From G963664835 sp963664835 (lineage in GTDB: Bacteria; Chloroflexota; UBA6077; FW602-bin22; JBCLEL01), in contig CAXXUG010000028.1 of NCBI GenBank assembly GCA_963664835.2, positions 203,210 to 267,209 on the forward strand: a DNA stretch of 64,000 bases, in the 5' to 3' direction. The position numbers and the translations under genes were made by a program. Under the pieces are notes generated by a model. The model had not been told where the DNA came from, searched no databases, and saw nothing but the letters and a program-made list of their open reading frames with translations. This document shows, piece after piece, positions 44,104 to 54,669 of the stretch; position 1 is the first letter of the stretch; each line of letters starts with the position of its first letter.

Positions 44104-45348
44104 TTGACGACCGAACTTGACGGTACAAGCATGGATGGACTCGCAGACGCAGAGTCGACGGCTCGGCTGATCACCATTGAAACACGTCCTCGGATGCTAC
44201 CCGAGAAATCTGATCAGTCCGTGAACGGCGGTACAGCGTGGCGTCATCCGGCCGGACTGAAGTATGGCGTGCTGATCCTAATCCTGTTGAGTGGCTTGGT
44301 TGCCACCGGTTTCGGGCCGCCGGCGTACATCGAGAGTCGTGCGGCAAACTCTCCGCTCACCCAATACCTGGTCAGGCAGATACAGCCGGTCGAGCTGCCG
44401 GTTGCGCAGGCCCAAGGTGCTATCGCCGTTGATGGCGCAACCGACCTGGTCTTGTACCAAAAGCATCCGGACGTTCGCCGACCGCCGGCGAGCATGACCA
44501 AGATAATGACGGCCCTGCAAGTGTTGGAGGCGGGAGGGCTTGACGATGTTGTGACCTCAACGGTCGATGCCTCGGATTTGCCGGGCAGTTCGCTCATGGG
44601 ACTGCGCCGCGGGGAGCGTCTGACGCTCAGGCAGCTACTCTACGGCCTATTGATTCCATCGGGGAACGATGCCGCTCTGGCCATCGCAATACACATGGCC
44701 GGCGATTCTATCGAGTTTGCCAAGGGAATGAACGACCGCATCGACAGCCTGGGTCTGGAGAACTCGAATTTTGTGAATCCCCATGGACTGGATGAACCGG
44801 GTCACTTCAGCACACCGCGCGACATCGTAACCATGGCCAAGGAAGCAATGAAGCATCCCTTGTTCGCCGAAATTGTGCGAACAAGAGAGATTGAAATCCA
44901 GACGGTTCCCCCACGGCGTCTGGTCAATACCAACGATTTGCTCGGCGTAATGCCCGAGGCCATTGGAATCAAGACGGGTACGACGGACAGGGCGGGAAAG
45001 AATCTCGTTTCGGCAGTGGATCGAGAGGGCCATCGAGTGTACGCCGTGGTTATGAACACTACCGATGTTGTCGGTGACAGTATCGCGATCTACAACTATG
45101 TACTTGCGAAGTATGCCTGGCCGGTTGCCGAGGCGCCCGTTTCAATAATCTGGCAGCCGTTCGCTTCACAGATCAGAGAACTTCTGAGGCCGGTGGAGGG
45201 TCGGCTAATCGTTCCGGCGTGGCAGCGGCGGCTGGTGCGTGTAGAGCCACAGTTGAGAGACGATCCAGAGGGGATCCGGCTGATTGGAGTTGGCGTCTAC
45301 GTTGGCGACGAGAGGCTGTATTGGCGAGGGGCGATCGAGGGGCAGTAA
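44104..45348 (+). CDS. dacA: D-alanyl-D-alanine carboxypeptidase (PBP5-type)
   Basis: Serine-type peptidase S11 that trims the terminal D-Ala from peptidoglycan stem peptides. Active-site motifs are S130-M-T-K133, S186-G-N188 and K290-T-G. One transmembrane segment near residues 54-70 (YGVLILILLSGLVATGF) follows a cytoplasmic N-terminal stretch of about 50 residues, so the protein is a signal-anchored exported enzyme. The TTG at 44104 is one start; ATG at 44131 is another. The stop TAA overlaps the ATG of the next gene, so the pair is co-translated. Confidence 0.92.
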   Translation: MTTELDGTSMDGLADAESTARLITIETRPRMLPEKSDQSVNGGTAWRHPAGLKYGVLILILLSGLVATGFGPPAYIESRAANSPLTQYLVRQIQPVELPVAQAQGAIAVDGATDLVLYQKHPDVRRPPASMTKIMTALQVLEAGGLDDVVTSTVDASDLPGSSLMGLRRGERLTLRQLLYGLLIPSGNDAALAIAIHMAGDSIEFAKGMNDRIDSLGLENSNFVNPHGLDEPGHFSTPRDIVTMAKEAMKHPLFAEIVRTREIEIQTVPPRRLVNTNDLLGVMPEAIGIKTGTTDRAGKNLVSAVDREGHRVYAVVMNTTDVVGDSIAIYNYVLAKYAWPVAEAPVSIIWQPFASQIRELLRPVEGRLIVPAWQRRLVRVEPQLRDDPEGIRLIGVGVYVGDERLYWRGAIEGQ

Positions 45349-46118
45349 TGCAGTTGCCGGACGAGGAACGAACGCAATCAGTCAGGCTGCACAAGCTGAT
45401 GTCGGCGCGAGGTGTGGGCAGTCGGCGGCGTTGCGAGGAGCTGATCAGTGCCGGCCGCGTTACGGTGAACGGCAAGCTGGTCACAACGCTGGGTGTAACA
45501 TCGAGTCCTTCGGACATTATTGCGGTTGACGGGAAGCCTGTGGCGGACGCCGCGCCGCCGGCCTACATAATGTTAAACAAACCGGAAGGAATCCTGAGTA
45601 GTGTCGGCGACCCCCACGGCCGGCGGACGGTAACGGACCTGGTCAGGTCGAATCAGAGGTTGTATCCGGTCGGTCGGTTGGACATCGATAGCGAGGGCCT
45701 GATGCTGCTAACCGACGATGGCGATCTCACAAATCGGTTGACCCATCCGAGTTTTGGCGTCGCCCGCGAGTATCGGGTTCAAGTGGAGCCGGCGCCCCAC
45801 GAAGTCAAATTAGCGCAATTGCGTGGTGGTGTTGTAATCGCAGGGCGTCGGACAAGGCCGGCCGCGGTCGATCTCGTTCGCCGGAGCAAGGATGGCGCCG
45901 AGTTGAGGTTCGTTATTCACGAGGGCCGCAAGCGGCAGCTACGGTTGATGTGCCTCGCGGTAGGGCTGAAGGTGAAGAGAATCGTGAGAGTACGGATCGG
46001 ACCGCTTCGGATCGGCGGATTGAAAGCCGGCGAGCACCGATCCCTGACGGCCGCGGAGATAGAGGCGCTATATCGTTCGACTGGAGTCCCAGATTCGGCA
46101 GCGTCACGGGGCAACTAG
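45348..46118 (+). CDS. Pseudouridine synthase, RsuA/RluB family
   Basis: 256-residue enzyme that isomerises a uridine in rRNA. An N-terminal S4 RNA-binding domain (RLHKLMSARGVGSRRRCEELISAGRVTVNG) is followed by the catalytic domain with the Asp motif GRLDIDSEGLMLLTDDG and the C-terminal IHEGRKRQLRLM. The ATG at 45348 overlaps the dacA TAA (TAATG). Whether it modifies 23S (RluB) or 16S/other rRNA cannot be said. It begins the cytoplasmic half of the operon leading to cmk. Confidence 0.92.
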   Translation: MQLPDEERTQSVRLHKLMSARGVGSRRRCEELISAGRVTVNGKLVTTLGVTSSPSDIIAVDGKPVADAAPPAYIMLNKPEGILSSVGDPHGRRTVTDLVRSNQRLYPVGRLDIDSEGLMLLTDDGDLTNRLTHPSFGVAREYRVQVEPAPHEVKLAQLRGGVVIAGRRTRPAAVDLVRRSKDGAELRFVIHEGRKRQLRLMCLAVGLKVKRIVRVRIGPLRIGGLKAGEHRSLTAAEIEALYRSTGVPDSAASRGN

Positions 46119-46235
46119 CGCTTCTGAGACGGTTTCTCTTATGCGTTTCCAACGGGTCTCACCGGCAGATTCAAGACAATACTGATGCTAGAATCGAGCA
46201 GGGAGCGCGAATCCACATTGTCGAAGACGAGGCCT

Positions 46236-46916
46236 ATGTTGCGGATCGCGATTGACGGCCCCGCGAGCGCGGGCAAGACTGCGGTGGGTAAGTTGGCGGC
46301 TGAGAGACTGGGCTACCGATTCTTCGACACAGGCCTGGTCTACAGGGCACTTGCTGTGGTCGCTATTGACAATGGGATCGATCCTCGGGATGAGAAACAG
46401 CTTTGCGCGGCGGCTGAGCAAGTCGAAGTCGGGGGACCGCAAGCTGAGGCGGGCGGTGGTTCAACCTGCCGAGTGGAGATAGATGGCAAGGAACTGGGGA
46501 GCCGGCTGCATGAGCCAACGGTATCGGACATGGCGTCAAGGGTCAGCGCACTTGGAGCGGTTCGGCGCAGCCTGCTCGAATTGCAGCGCCGGGTCATCGA
46601 GACGGGGGGTGTCGTTGCCGCCGGCCGGGACGTAGGTACGGTGGTGGCGCCAGACGCGGATTTGAAGTTTTTTCTGACCGCCTCGCCGGAGGTGAGGGCG
46701 GAGCGCCGATACGATGAGTTGTCAAAGCGGGGCCGCAGGGTAGATTACCGGACGGTGTTGTGGGAGATCAAACAGCGTGACGAGAGGGACAGGAAGAGAG
46801 TGCTCTCTCCTATGGTGCCCGCTAGGGACGCGATCGTCATTCGGACAGATGGAATCGGAGCGGCACAGGTGGCTGATCTCATTCTCGTCGAGGCCCGGGT
46901 GAAAGCGCACGAATGA
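46236..46916 (+). CDS. cmk: Cytidylate kinase
   Basis: 226-residue P-loop kinase that phosphorylates CMP and dCMP with ATP. The P-loop is GPASAGKTAVGK at the N-terminus, followed by YRFFDTGLVYRALA; the NMP-binding insert has VSDMASRVSALGAVRRSL, then GGVVAAGRDVGTVVAPDAD and KFFLTASPEVRAERR. The ATG at 46236 is preferred over the earlier in-frame ATG at 46185 since family members start right before the first beta strand. The stop overlaps the plsC start. rluB-cmk-plsC is a common gene order in bacteria. Confidence 0.95.
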   Translation: MLRIAIDGPASAGKTAVGKLAAERLGYRFFDTGLVYRALAVVAIDNGIDPRDEKQLCAAAEQVEVGGPQAEAGGGSTCRVEIDGKELGSRLHEPTVSDMASRVSALGAVRRSLLELQRRVIETGGVVAAGRDVGTVVAPDADLKFFLTASPEVRAERRYDELSKRGRRVDYRTVLWEIKQRDERDRKRVLSPMVPARDAIVIRTDGIGAAQVADLILVEARVKAHE

Positions 46917-47596
46917 TGCAGAGTTTTCTGGCGGCATTCACGGGCCTGATTGCGAATCTCACCCTGCGGATAGAGATCCGCGGCGCGGAAAACATTCCCA
47001 AGGATGGAGCGTTGATCGTGGCGGCGAATCATATTGGATGGGTGGACCCTCCTCTGCTGAGGTGGGTGATCGGCCGGCACATGCGGTACATGGCCAAGAT
47101 AGAGCTCTTCAAATGGACTATATCCGGGTTGGCCGTCAGGTTGTTCGACGCGTTTCCGGTCAGGCGGGGTGAACGAGACCGCATAGCGTTACGCCAAGCT
47201 CTACGGTTGCTAAAGAGTGGTGAGGTCCTGGGGATGTTTCCAGAGGGTACTCGAAGCAGGAATTTGAGACTGGCGCGGGGCCATTCAGGGATTGCTTTGA
47301 TCGCTCTCCGGAGTCGGGCGCCGATTCTGCCGGTGGGAATCATAGGTACGAATCGGATGCTGAAGTGGCCGGACATGATTCTGCGAAATCGAAGGGTGAC
47401 CTTCAATATTGGAGAGCCCTTCGTTCTGTCGAGAGATGACGGTTCTTACGAGGAAATGACACGGTCGGTCATGTTGAAGGTTGCAGCTTTGTTGCCCAAA
47501 GATATGCGAGGATATTACGCGGACGACCACGAGCAATCTCACGATGGGAGGTTGTCCGGGGCTAGAGTCGTAACGGAAGCAGTGACTAAGTCGTGA
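46913..47596 (+). CDS. plsC: 1-acyl-sn-glycerol-3-phosphate acyltransferase
   Basis: 227-residue membrane-associated acyltransferase making phosphatidate for phospholipids. Box I is NHIGWVDP (His-x4-Asp; the usual Ser after NHx is Gly). Box III is MFPEGTRSRN, and an ILPVGIIGTNR strand follows. An N-terminal hydrophobic stretch (SFLAAFTGLIANLTL) may anchor it. The ATG-ATG start overlaps the cmk stop (ATGA), indicating translational coupling. Confidence 0.92.
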   Translation: MMQSFLAAFTGLIANLTLRIEIRGAENIPKDGALIVAANHIGWVDPPLLRWVIGRHMRYMAKIELFKWTISGLAVRLFDAFPVRRGERDRIALRQALRLLKSGEVLGMFPEGTRSRNLRLARGHSGIALIALRSRAPILPVGIIGTNRMLKWPDMILRNRRVTFNIGEPFVLSRDDGSYEEMTRSVMLKVAALLPKDMRGYYADDHEQSHDGRLSGARVVTEAVTKS

Positions 47597-47639
47597 GCAA
47601 GACGTTCGGTAGGGACAGGAAAGGGAGGGTGGCGGTCTA

Positions 47640-49481
<1,842 letters not shown>

Positions 49482-49535
49482 GTGCCAGGGCGCAGCCGTC
49501 CGCCGGCCACTGGCTGTGGCCAGATGGAATCAAAC

Positions 49536-49562
49536 TCCCCGGTTAATCCGCAGGGGGATTTT
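49536..49562 (+). terminator. Possible terminator after glmS
   Basis: Stem TCCCC (49536-49540) / GGGGA (49554-49558) with a 13-nt loop, followed by TTTT. It is modest in strength. A second hairpin without T-run, GGCCAC/GTGGCC, lies at 49506-49522. Confidence 0.4.
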
Positions 49563-49642
49563 CTGCCGTTTTGAGGCTGCCGCGAGGATTCGCATGCGTT
49601 ATCGCGGCGTCGCTCGACCGCCGTGGCTTGCGCGGGGATGTG

Positions 49643-50548
49643 TCAGTCCAGCCAGACAGGGTTGGACCAGGCGCGCCGGCCGGCGTCGTCGACAACTGTG
49701 ACCCGGAAATAGGAGCCGGTGAATCTGGCCAATGACACTCGGCAATCGGTTATGCCGGCGCCGTAGACGGGCTGCGAGCGTTGTGCCCTGCCGGTGACGT
49801 AAACTGAGGTGGCCGGCGAGCATGAGATTGCTACGTGTTGATTCTCGATCGCGACGTCGTGGATCTCCGGACCTTGGCTGGAGTAGAAGTCGCCGGCCTT
49901 GAGCGCCTGGACGATCAGGTCCGGATCAAGGTCTTCGGCGCGAACCTGGACCCAGGCGGCACGGCAGTCTCGGGGCCGGGCGGGGCTGAAGTGGGCATCG
50001 TCGGCGACGTAGGCGGTAAGCCGGCGGCCGTACTGGGACAGGAGATCGCTCATGTACCAGCTATCGCCTCGGTCGTTCTCAAGCGCGGTCGTCTTGTTGT
50101 AAACCTCAACCGAGTGAGCAGCCTCGAGCGATAGGGCGTCTTCGATTGTCAGGCTATACCAGGCTGGATGGGCGATGCCGACGAACGCGCCGGCGGATGC
50201 GGCTCGGGCGGCAAGCTGGGGGCCTGTCTCATCAGGTGGCGTCGGCGCAAAGTCAGGCGGCAGACCTACGCCAAGTATGTGCCAGTCTTCGCCGTTCTGA
50301 AGGCTGGGCGCGTGGAGTTCGGCGCCGAGGATCGTCGTAAAGCTGTCCGTGCGAAACTCGCTGGTGTCGGTGATCGGAAAGCCGTAGCGCTGTCTGAAGT
50401 GGTCGGTTATGGCGAGGAAATCGTAGCCGTGATCCCGATATGCGGCAACGACCTGGGCCGGCGGCAGCCTTCCATCTGAGCGAGTTGAATGGGTGTGGAT
50501 GTTGCCGCGAAAAAAGCGCCCGGGCTTATCGTAGGGCAATCCTTTCAA
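49643..50548 (-). CDS. PHP-domain metal-dependent phosphoesterase
   Basis: 301 residues. The N-terminal PHP fold has NIHTHSTRSDG, DFLAITDHFRQ and later GIAHPAW, ligands for a trinuclear metal site. A C-terminal beta-rich domain (about 215-301, ending SYFRVTVVDDAGRRAWSNPVW) resembles the Ig-like tail found on some secreted PHP proteins, but no signal peptide is seen. A TTG at 50548 is preceded by GAGGGA. Such proteins hydrolyse phosphoesters or act on sugar phosphates; the substrate is not known. It is convergent to glmS. Confidence 0.82.
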   Translation of the reverse strand: MKGLPYDKPGRFFRGNIHTHSTRSDGRLPPAQVVAAYRDHGYDFLAITDHFRQRYGFPITDTSEFRTDSFTTILGAELHAPSLQNGEDWHILGVGLPPDFAPTPPDETGPQLAARAASAGAFVGIAHPAWYSLTIEDALSLEAAHSVEVYNKTTALENDRGDSWYMSDLLSQYGRRLTAYVADDAHFSPARPRDCRAAWVQVRAEDLDPDLIVQALKAGDFYSSQGPEIHDVAIENQHVAISCSPATSVYVTGRAQRSQPVYGAGITDCRVSLARFTGSYFRVTVVDDAGRRAWSNPVWLD

Positions 50549-50587
50549 TCTAGTTCCCTCATTCTGCTCAGGATGGAGGAATAATCG

Positions 50588-50944
50588 CTAGCCAGCGGAT
50601 TCAGCCGGCTTGCGCGCGTCCAACAGCAGAAACAGTATCAGCAGCAACTCGATCACCTTGTCGGCGTAGGCGATCGGAACGCGTGGACCGACTAGGACCC
50701 ATAGTACCACGGTGAGGGCGGTGTATCCCAGGAGAATCCATCGGATGGTACCGCGAAAACGGGACAGACTTGCGATAGGCAGATACAGAGCGGCGAGGAG
50801 CACAACGTATCCGACGCCGTTCAATATCAATCCTGGGGGAGACGGGACCTGTGGGCTGTAGTAGAGATGAATCAGCGCAGTCAAGATGGTGAGAATGATT
50901 ATCCCCAGCTGGAGGCGGCCGATTTTCACTTCTTCCGAGTCCAT
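50588..50944 (-). CDS. Small integral membrane protein
   Basis: 118 residues with four hydrophobic segments (LQLGIIILTILTALIHLYY, GVGYVVLLAALYLPI, WILLGYTALTVVLWVLV, VIELLLILFLLL) and short charged ends. No family was recognised with confidence. It begins at an ATG (50944) and its stop lies 40 bp before the PHP gene, so the two are probably one operon. A tRNA lies just upstream on the same strand. Confidence 0.7.
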   Translation of the reverse strand: MDSEEVKIGRLQLGIIILTILTALIHLYYSPQVPSPPGLILNGVGYVVLLAALYLPIASLSRFRGTIRWILLGYTALTVVLWVLVGPRVPIAYADKVIELLLILFLLLDARKPAESAG

Positions 50945-50979
50945 TCAAAGACCTCCGTTGAATCCCCGATGTTGATAGG

Positions 50980-51062
50980 TGCCGGGAGAGAGACTCGAAC
51001 TCTCATGCCCTAATGGGCGAGGGATTTTAAGTCCCCTGCGTCTGCCATTCCGCCACCCCGGC
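50980..51062 (-). tRNA. tRNA-Leu (anticodon UAA)
   Basis: 83 nt on the minus strand. The acceptor stem GCCGGGG pairs with the 3' TCCCGGC (one G-U), with discriminator A. The anticodon loop is CTTAAAA with TAA at 51027-51029 (read on the minus strand), closed by GGGGA/TCCCT. A long variable arm (CGCCCATTAGGGC-like) marks a class II tRNA. The T-arm reads GAGAGTTCGAGTCTCTC. The 3' CCA is not encoded. Confidence 0.95.
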
Positions 51063-51226
51063 GGGCAGTTGCTTTTGTCAGTGCGAAAGTAGGATCTTAG
51101 CCGCGGAAATGCGACTCGTCACTACTAACTATCGGTAGTGCAACAAAACCGGTCTCTTGCCGAAGAATTGATCGAGAATGGATCGCTTAACAAACAAGCT
51201 CCGCGGTTTTGGCCGTGTGAATCGAG

Positions 51227-51757
51227 CTAGTCGTATCGCTTTCTGTTCGCAACGACGTCGCGTAACTCACGCGCCATTTCGGCGCGCCAGGGCTCCTTGA
51301 ACTGCTCACGAAGGGACCGGCGGAGACGTATGCCCTCCCGTTCGAAGACTTCAGTCATCTCGTGCGATCGCTCCTTGAGGTTTCCGATCTCAACCAAGTC
51401 TTCATCCATGAATATGAATGCCGGCACCGATTGGAACGTGCCCTTGTTGAGGTACCGATTCATGATGTCGAGATTCTCGTCCCGCTGGACCACACGCAGG
51501 TCGATGTTCGAACAATGCCTGGCGATCTTGGCCAATACCGGGATGTTGTAAAGGGCGTCGCCGCAGCCGTCATAGGTGAGGACCAACACGTTGATCTTAG
51601 GTTGCTGGTTCCACCACTCTATGTCCTCGTCCGAAATCTCGATCTCATCGGTGAACTCGGTCATCTGCCGCTGGTTCACCTGCATGCGCTCGACGTATTC
51701 GTCATAGGTCGTAGCTTGCTCGAAACGTTCTTTGGCGATCACACCTTCTTGACTCAC
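51227..51757 (-). CDS. Thioredoxin-fold protein with a single Cys
   Basis: 176 residues. The centre matches a thioredoxin fold: KINVLVLTYDGCGDALYNIPVLAKIA, IDLRVVQRDEN and GTFQSVPAFIFMDEDLVEIG, the last being the cis-Pro region. In place of CxxC there is only one Cys (DGCGDA), so ordinary disulfide exchange is unlikely. Flanking helices at the N-terminus (TTYDEYVERMQVNQRQMTEF) and a basic C-terminus are additions. The GTG at 51757 has AGAGG upstream. It resembles thioredoxin-family proteins of unknown role. Confidence 0.75.
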   Translation of the reverse strand: MSQEGVIAKERFEQATTYDEYVERMQVNQRQMTEFTDEIEISDEDIEWWNQQPKINVLVLTYDGCGDALYNIPVLAKIARHCSNIDLRVVQRDENLDIMNRYLNKGTFQSVPAFIFMDEDLVEIGNLKERSHEMTEVFEREGIRLRRSLREQFKEPWRAEMARELRDVVANRKRYD

Positions 51758-52172
51758 GGTAGCTACCTCTGGGTTTCGGCTTGGCTTGATTGTCTAGGGC
51801 GATGGTAACACAACGAGAATCGGGGAATCTATGGGTCGGACGCATGGTGCAGTTTCTCACGGCACGGAAACGGCAATTGTTCGGTGTTGGGGCGTAGACC
51901 GCCTAACGAAGTTCCCCAAAGGCAAACGTAAGAAACGAAGCTTGAGCAGCGAGACCTGAGGTTCAGTCAGCCGAACATCAATCGAGGGGAAATTCGTGGT
52001 GAACTACTGAGAAAGGCGTTGACCCCGGCCATACGCGCGACATACAATTTCCAATGCCCCGACATAGATCTCGCGAATCCGGTGCGGCCCGAGATATGGC
52101 TATCGAAGGGTTCGAAAACGAGAACTTCTCCAGTACTTGTGATTGATCTCAGAGCGACCAAAGTGAGGCGCT
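51758..52172. other. Gap before sdh operon, no gene seen
   Basis: About 415 bp between divergent genes. Open frames lack support. The sdh promoter is expected here, but I cannot place it. No repeat hairpin. Confidence 0.4.
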
Positions 52173-52934
52173 ATGGCAACGGCAACAGTTGAGAGGCGAA
52201 GCCAACCGAAACTGCCCTCAAGGCGCGATTTGTGGTGGATACAGCCGGTTCTTACTGTCGGGGTGTTGGGTGCGTTTGGCGTATATGCCTTCTGGGCGGG
52301 TGTTATTGCTCAGACCGGCCACGTTGTCGAACCGTATCTGTCGCCATTCTACTCGCCGTTGATTATTACGGATTGGTGGCCGCTGTCGCCGGCGCTGTTG
52401 GTGATGTGGGCAACGTTGTTTTTCCGCGTCACTTGCTACTACTACCGCAAATCGTACTACCGGGCATTTTTCTGGGATCCTCCAGCGTGTTCGGTTGGCG
52501 AGCTACGTGGGACCAACGAGAGCTACGGAGGCGAGACTCGATTTCCCTACATTCTGCAGAACCTGCATCGGTACCTTTGGTGGGCTTCGAGCGTAGTCCT
52601 ACTCTTCCTCTGGTACGACACGATAAAGGCGTTTTTCTTTCACGAGGGCTTCGGCATCGGGGCCGGATCGGTCATTTTACTGGTAAATGTAATCCTCCTG
52701 TCCGGCTATAGCCTTTCATGCCACTCGTTCCGTCACATTATTGGCGGAAATATTAACTGCTACTCGTGCACACTGGGAGGTCGGGTCCGCTACAAGCTGT
52801 GGAACTGGGCGAGTGTGATGAACGTTTTCCACGGCCAATGGGCCTGGTTCAGCCTGGTGGTTGTAGCACTGACAGACCTCTACGTCAGGTTGGTAGCTTC
52901 GGGAACCATCACAGATCCGAGGATTATCTTTTGA
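52173..52934 (+). CDS. sdhC: Succinate dehydrogenase/fumarate reductase membrane anchor
   Basis: 253-residue inner-membrane cytochrome-b-like subunit with five hydrophobic segments. Candidate haem-ligand histidines are in QNLHRYLWW and SCHSFRHIIGG. A single fused anchor followed by flavoprotein and iron-sulfur genes, without SdhD, fits the large-anchor type found in Actinobacteria and Chloroflexota. The stop overlaps the sdhA ATG (TGATG), so the subunits are coupled. It passes electrons between the Fe-S subunit and quinone. Confidence 0.82.
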   Translation: MATATVERRSQPKLPSRRDLWWIQPVLTVGVLGAFGVYAFWAGVIAQTGHVVEPYLSPFYSPLIITDWWPLSPALLVMWATLFFRVTCYYYRKSYYRAFFWDPPACSVGELRGTNESYGGETRFPYILQNLHRYLWWASSVVLLFLWYDTIKAFFFHEGFGIGAGSVILLVNVILLSGYSLSCHSFRHIIGGNINCYSCTLGGRVRYKLWNWASVMNVFHGQWAWFSLVVVALTDLYVRLVASGTITDPRIIF

Positions 52935-54658
52935 TGAGCAGCTCGCTGCCCGGCTACGAAGAGATTGCTACCGACGTTCTCATAATCGGCGCAGGCGGCG
53001 CCGGCCTGCGGGCGGCTATCAGCGCGGCACAGCGGGGGCTGAAGGTCGCGGTCATATGCAAATCGCTTCTCGGTAAGGCCCACACGGTCATGGCGGAAGG
53101 TGGAATCGCATCGTCGCTGGCGAACGTCGATCCAGACGATAGCTGGGAGACACACTTCAAGGACACGATGCGCGGCGGCCAGATGTTGAACAACTGGCGG
53201 ATGGCCGAGCTTTTGGCAAAGGAATCGCCGGCCCGGGTGATGGAGCTAGAGCGATGGGGGATGGTTTTTGATCGGACCTCGGACGGCAAGATTTTGCAGC
53301 GGCCGTTCGGTGCGCACACCTACCGCCGGCTGTGTCACGTCGGCGACCGGACCGGACTCGTGCTGATCCGCACGCTTCAAGACAAAGCGGTCAGCCTGGA
53401 TGTTGACCCATACATGGAATATACGGTCATCCAACTACTAACCGACGGCAACGGTAGAGTTGTGGGGGCGTTGAGCTACCGCCGCGAGAGTGGTGACTTC
53501 GTCGTTTTCCGAGCGAAGGCGACTATCGTGGCGACGGGTGGCTGGGGAAAGATGTACAGCGTGACCTCGAACTCCTGGGAGGGCACCGGTGACGGCGCGG
53601 TGCTGGCGTATGACGTAGGCGCCGAGCTGATGGACATCGAGATGGTGCAGTTCCATCCAACCGGGATGGTTTGGCCGCCGGGGGTGCGCGGAATCCTGGT
53701 GACCGAGGCGGTACGAGGCGAGGGCGGGATCCTGGTAAACAGCGAGGACGAGCGTTTCATGGAGAGGTACGATCCGCAAAAGATGGAGCTTTCGTCGAGG
53801 GACGTCGTCGCCCGGGCGATATACCAGGAAGTACAGGCCGGCCGGGGTTCACCGCACGGAGGCGTGTACCTGGACGTGTCGCATAGGGGAGCCGGCCACA
53901 TCCGCAAACGACTGCCGAGTATGTATCATCAGTTCAAGACACTGGCTGACATCGACATCACGGCAGGCAAGTTCGAGGTCGGTCCGACGATTCACTACGC
54001 GATGGGTGGAATCAGGGTAGATCCCGAGAGTCAGGTAACCACGTTGGAGGGCCTGTACGCATCCGGCGAGGTGGCTTGCGGCGTCCACGGCGCGAACCGA
54101 CTGGGCGGAAACGCGTTGTCGGACCTGCTCGTTTTTGGTACGCGAGCGGGAGATGCGGCCGGCGAGTTCGCGTCATCTCTTCCGGAGCCGGGACCGATTG
54201 ACGAAGGTCAGGTCGAATCAGCCATCGAGAGTATCCTGGCGCCGTTCAACAGAGAAGGCGACGAGAATCCGTTTCAACTCCACGCTGAACTGCAAGAGAC
54301 TATGCAGGAGCAGGTCTCATTGGCCCGTACCGAATCAGGGTTGAACGAGGCTCTGGCAAAGGTGGAGGAGTTGAAGGACCGATCCAACCGAACGGTGGCC
54401 ACTGGCACGCCGGCGTACAACCCGCGTTGGCACGGGTGCCGCGAGGTTCCGGTGATGTTGACGATATGTGAGTCGATGATTCGCTGCGCCATCGAACGGC
54501 GGGAGAGTCGAGGTGCCCAATGGAGACTGGATTATCGCGATCCGGACCCAGCGCTGGGCAAAGTCAATTTCGTTACCAGGAAAGTCGACGGGGAAATGCA
54601 AATCACAACCGCGCCGTTGCCCGAAATGCCGGCCCGGCTGGCTGAATTGTTCGATTAG
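52934..54658 (+). CDS. sdhA: Succinate dehydrogenase flavoprotein subunit
   Basis: 574-residue FAD subunit. The dinucleotide motif is IGAGGAGLRAAIS. The covalent FAD His is in KAHTVMAEGGI, and substrate and cofactor motifs are FHPTGMVWPPG, TEAVRGEGGILVN, HRGAGHIRKRLP, HYAMGGI and NRLGGNALSDLLVFG. The ATG at 52934 is used since it overlaps the sdhC stop and gives the usual beginning before TDVLIIGAGGAG. The enzyme oxidises succinate to fumarate in the TCA cycle or runs in reverse. Confidence 0.95.
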   Translation: MSSSLPGYEEIATDVLIIGAGGAGLRAAISAAQRGLKVAVICKSLLGKAHTVMAEGGIASSLANVDPDDSWETHFKDTMRGGQMLNNWRMAELLAKESPARVMELERWGMVFDRTSDGKILQRPFGAHTYRRLCHVGDRTGLVLIRTLQDKAVSLDVDPYMEYTVIQLLTDGNGRVVGALSYRRESGDFVVFRAKATIVATGGWGKMYSVTSNSWEGTGDGAVLAYDVGAELMDIEMVQFHPTGMVWPPGVRGILVTEAVRGEGGILVNSEDERFMERYDPQKMELSSRDVVARAIYQEVQAGRGSPHGGVYLDVSHRGAGHIRKRLPSMYHQFKTLADIDITAGKFEVGPTIHYAMGGIRVDPESQVTTLEGLYASGEVACGVHGANRLGGNALSDLLVFGTRAGDAAGEFASSLPEPGPIDEGQVESAIESILAPFNREGDENPFQLHAELQETMQEQVSLARTESGLNEALAKVEELKDRSNRTVATGTPAYNPRWHGCREVPVMLTICESMIRCAIERRESRGAQWRLDYRDPDPALGKVNFVTRKVDGEMQITTAPLPEMPARLAELFD

Positions 54659-54669
54659 GGGAATTGCAA

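Noticed and set aside
47597..47639. glmS ribozyme upstream of glmS
   Set aside because: The gap is only 43 bp, too short for the ribozyme, and plsC coding sequence precedes it.
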